Source of the DNA: Verrucomicrobiota bacterium
GTDB taxonomy: Bacteria; Verrucomicrobiota; Verrucomicrobiia; Limisphaerales; UBA9464
Direction: 5' to 3'
Assembly: GCA_017302195.1 (NCBI GenBank)
Contig: JAFLEG010000039.1
Coordinates: 1 to 13,469, forward strand
Length of the DNA stretch: 13,469 nucleotides
The notes beneath the pieces are model-generated. The model saw only the letters and a program-made list of their open reading frames with translations. It was not told where the DNA came from and ran no database searches. Made by a program: the position numbers and the translations under genes. Positions 13,283-13,469 of the stretch are shown here, one piece after another (positions within the stretch are counted from its first letter, which is position 1; each line of letters starts with the position of its first letter).

Positions 13283-13469
13283 ATGTTTCGCAATCTCGGT
13301 GAAATGCTCGTGCTCTTCGGAGCGGTGGTGCGCGCCCTGCCGCGCCTCGCCCGGGACCGCCGCAAGGTGTTCGAGCAGTTGTTCGACATCGGCAACGCCA
13401 GCCTCTTCATGGCCTGCGTGCTGTCGCTGTTCATCGGCGGCGTGCTCTCCCTGCAGAGCGGTCCGGTGC
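13283..13469 (+). CDS. MlaE-family ABC transporter permease, N-terminal part (cut by window edge)
   Basis: The frame opens at ATG 13283-13285 and runs off the window after 62 residues. After a basic stretch (RALPRLARDRRKVFEQLFDIG) comes a membrane helix, SLFMACVLSLFIGGVLSLQSG. The order EQL-x-x-IG ... L-x-x-x-F-x-G-x-V-L-x-LQ is the N-terminal signature of MlaE/TTG2B permeases, which act with an ATPase (MlaF) and an MCE protein (MlaD) in lipid transport between membranes. Full-length members have about 250-270 residues, so roughly three quarters is missing. It starts 57 bases after the flavoprotein gene and may be in the same operon. Confidence 0.75.
   Translation, partial: MFRNLGEMLVLFGAVVRALPRLARDRRKVFEQLFDIGNASLFMACVLSLFIGGVLSLQSGPV

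Overview
The window is GC-rich chromosomal DNA, most likely from a verrucomicrobial bacterium of the Limisphaerales/Pedosphaera type. This is inferred from three things: a seven-repeat secreted beta-propeller with a short C-terminal domain of a style I associate with that group, start codons that almost all lack a Shine-Dalgarno sequence, and intergenic DNA packed with short repeats. No rRNA gene, phage, insertion sequence, CRISPR array or plasmid function was found. All strong gene calls are chromosomal housekeeping or accessory genes.

Layout. The 3' end of a DnaG primase gene (+, to 385) converges, with 14 bases between stop codons, on a large ABC-2 type permease (-, 400-2289). A repeat-bearing spacer follows. 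Then, on the minus strand, come a 64-residue zinc-ribbon protein (2456-2650), a tRNA-Tyr directly upstream of it (2676-2761) and a secreted seven-bladed propeller protein (2846-3943). A decayed C-terminal piece of an acyltransferase-3 membrane protein (about 4118-4382) lies against the end of a 485-residue ferritin-like, probably diiron protein (-, 4386-5843). After a 317-base repeat-rich spacer comes murJ, the lipid II flippase (-, 6161-7735). A second repeat-rich spacer of 393 bases separates it from divergent xthA, exonuclease III (+, 8129-8884). gmd, GDP-mannose 4,6-dehydratase, follows on the minus strand (9092-10207). The right end is a plus-strand block: a 128-residue membrane protein (10468-10854), a 507-residue secreted protein built of repeated [LV]-[WF]-P-[FLV]-[YF] motifs (11111-12634), a pyridoxamine-phosphate-oxidase-like flavoprotein (12647-13225), and the start of an MlaE-family permease (13283 to the edge).

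How the genes relate. Most neighbours are unrelated in function. The clearest functional themes are the cell envelope (murJ for peptidoglycan, gmd for GDP-deoxyhexose sugars, the MlaE-type permease for lipid transport, the acyltransferase remnant) and DNA maintenance (dnaG, xthA). The likely operon is the repeat protein plus the flavoprotein (12 bases apart), possibly with the MlaE permease 57 bases further on. The tRNA-Tyr and zinc-ribbon gene are probably co-transcribed.

I did not find a convincing new defence or mobile system. The most unusual content is the set of dispersed intergenic repeats (at least six kinds, several in two copies within 13 kb), the W-P-F-Y repeat protein, the two-part ferritin-like protein, and the tRNA-linked zinc ribbon.
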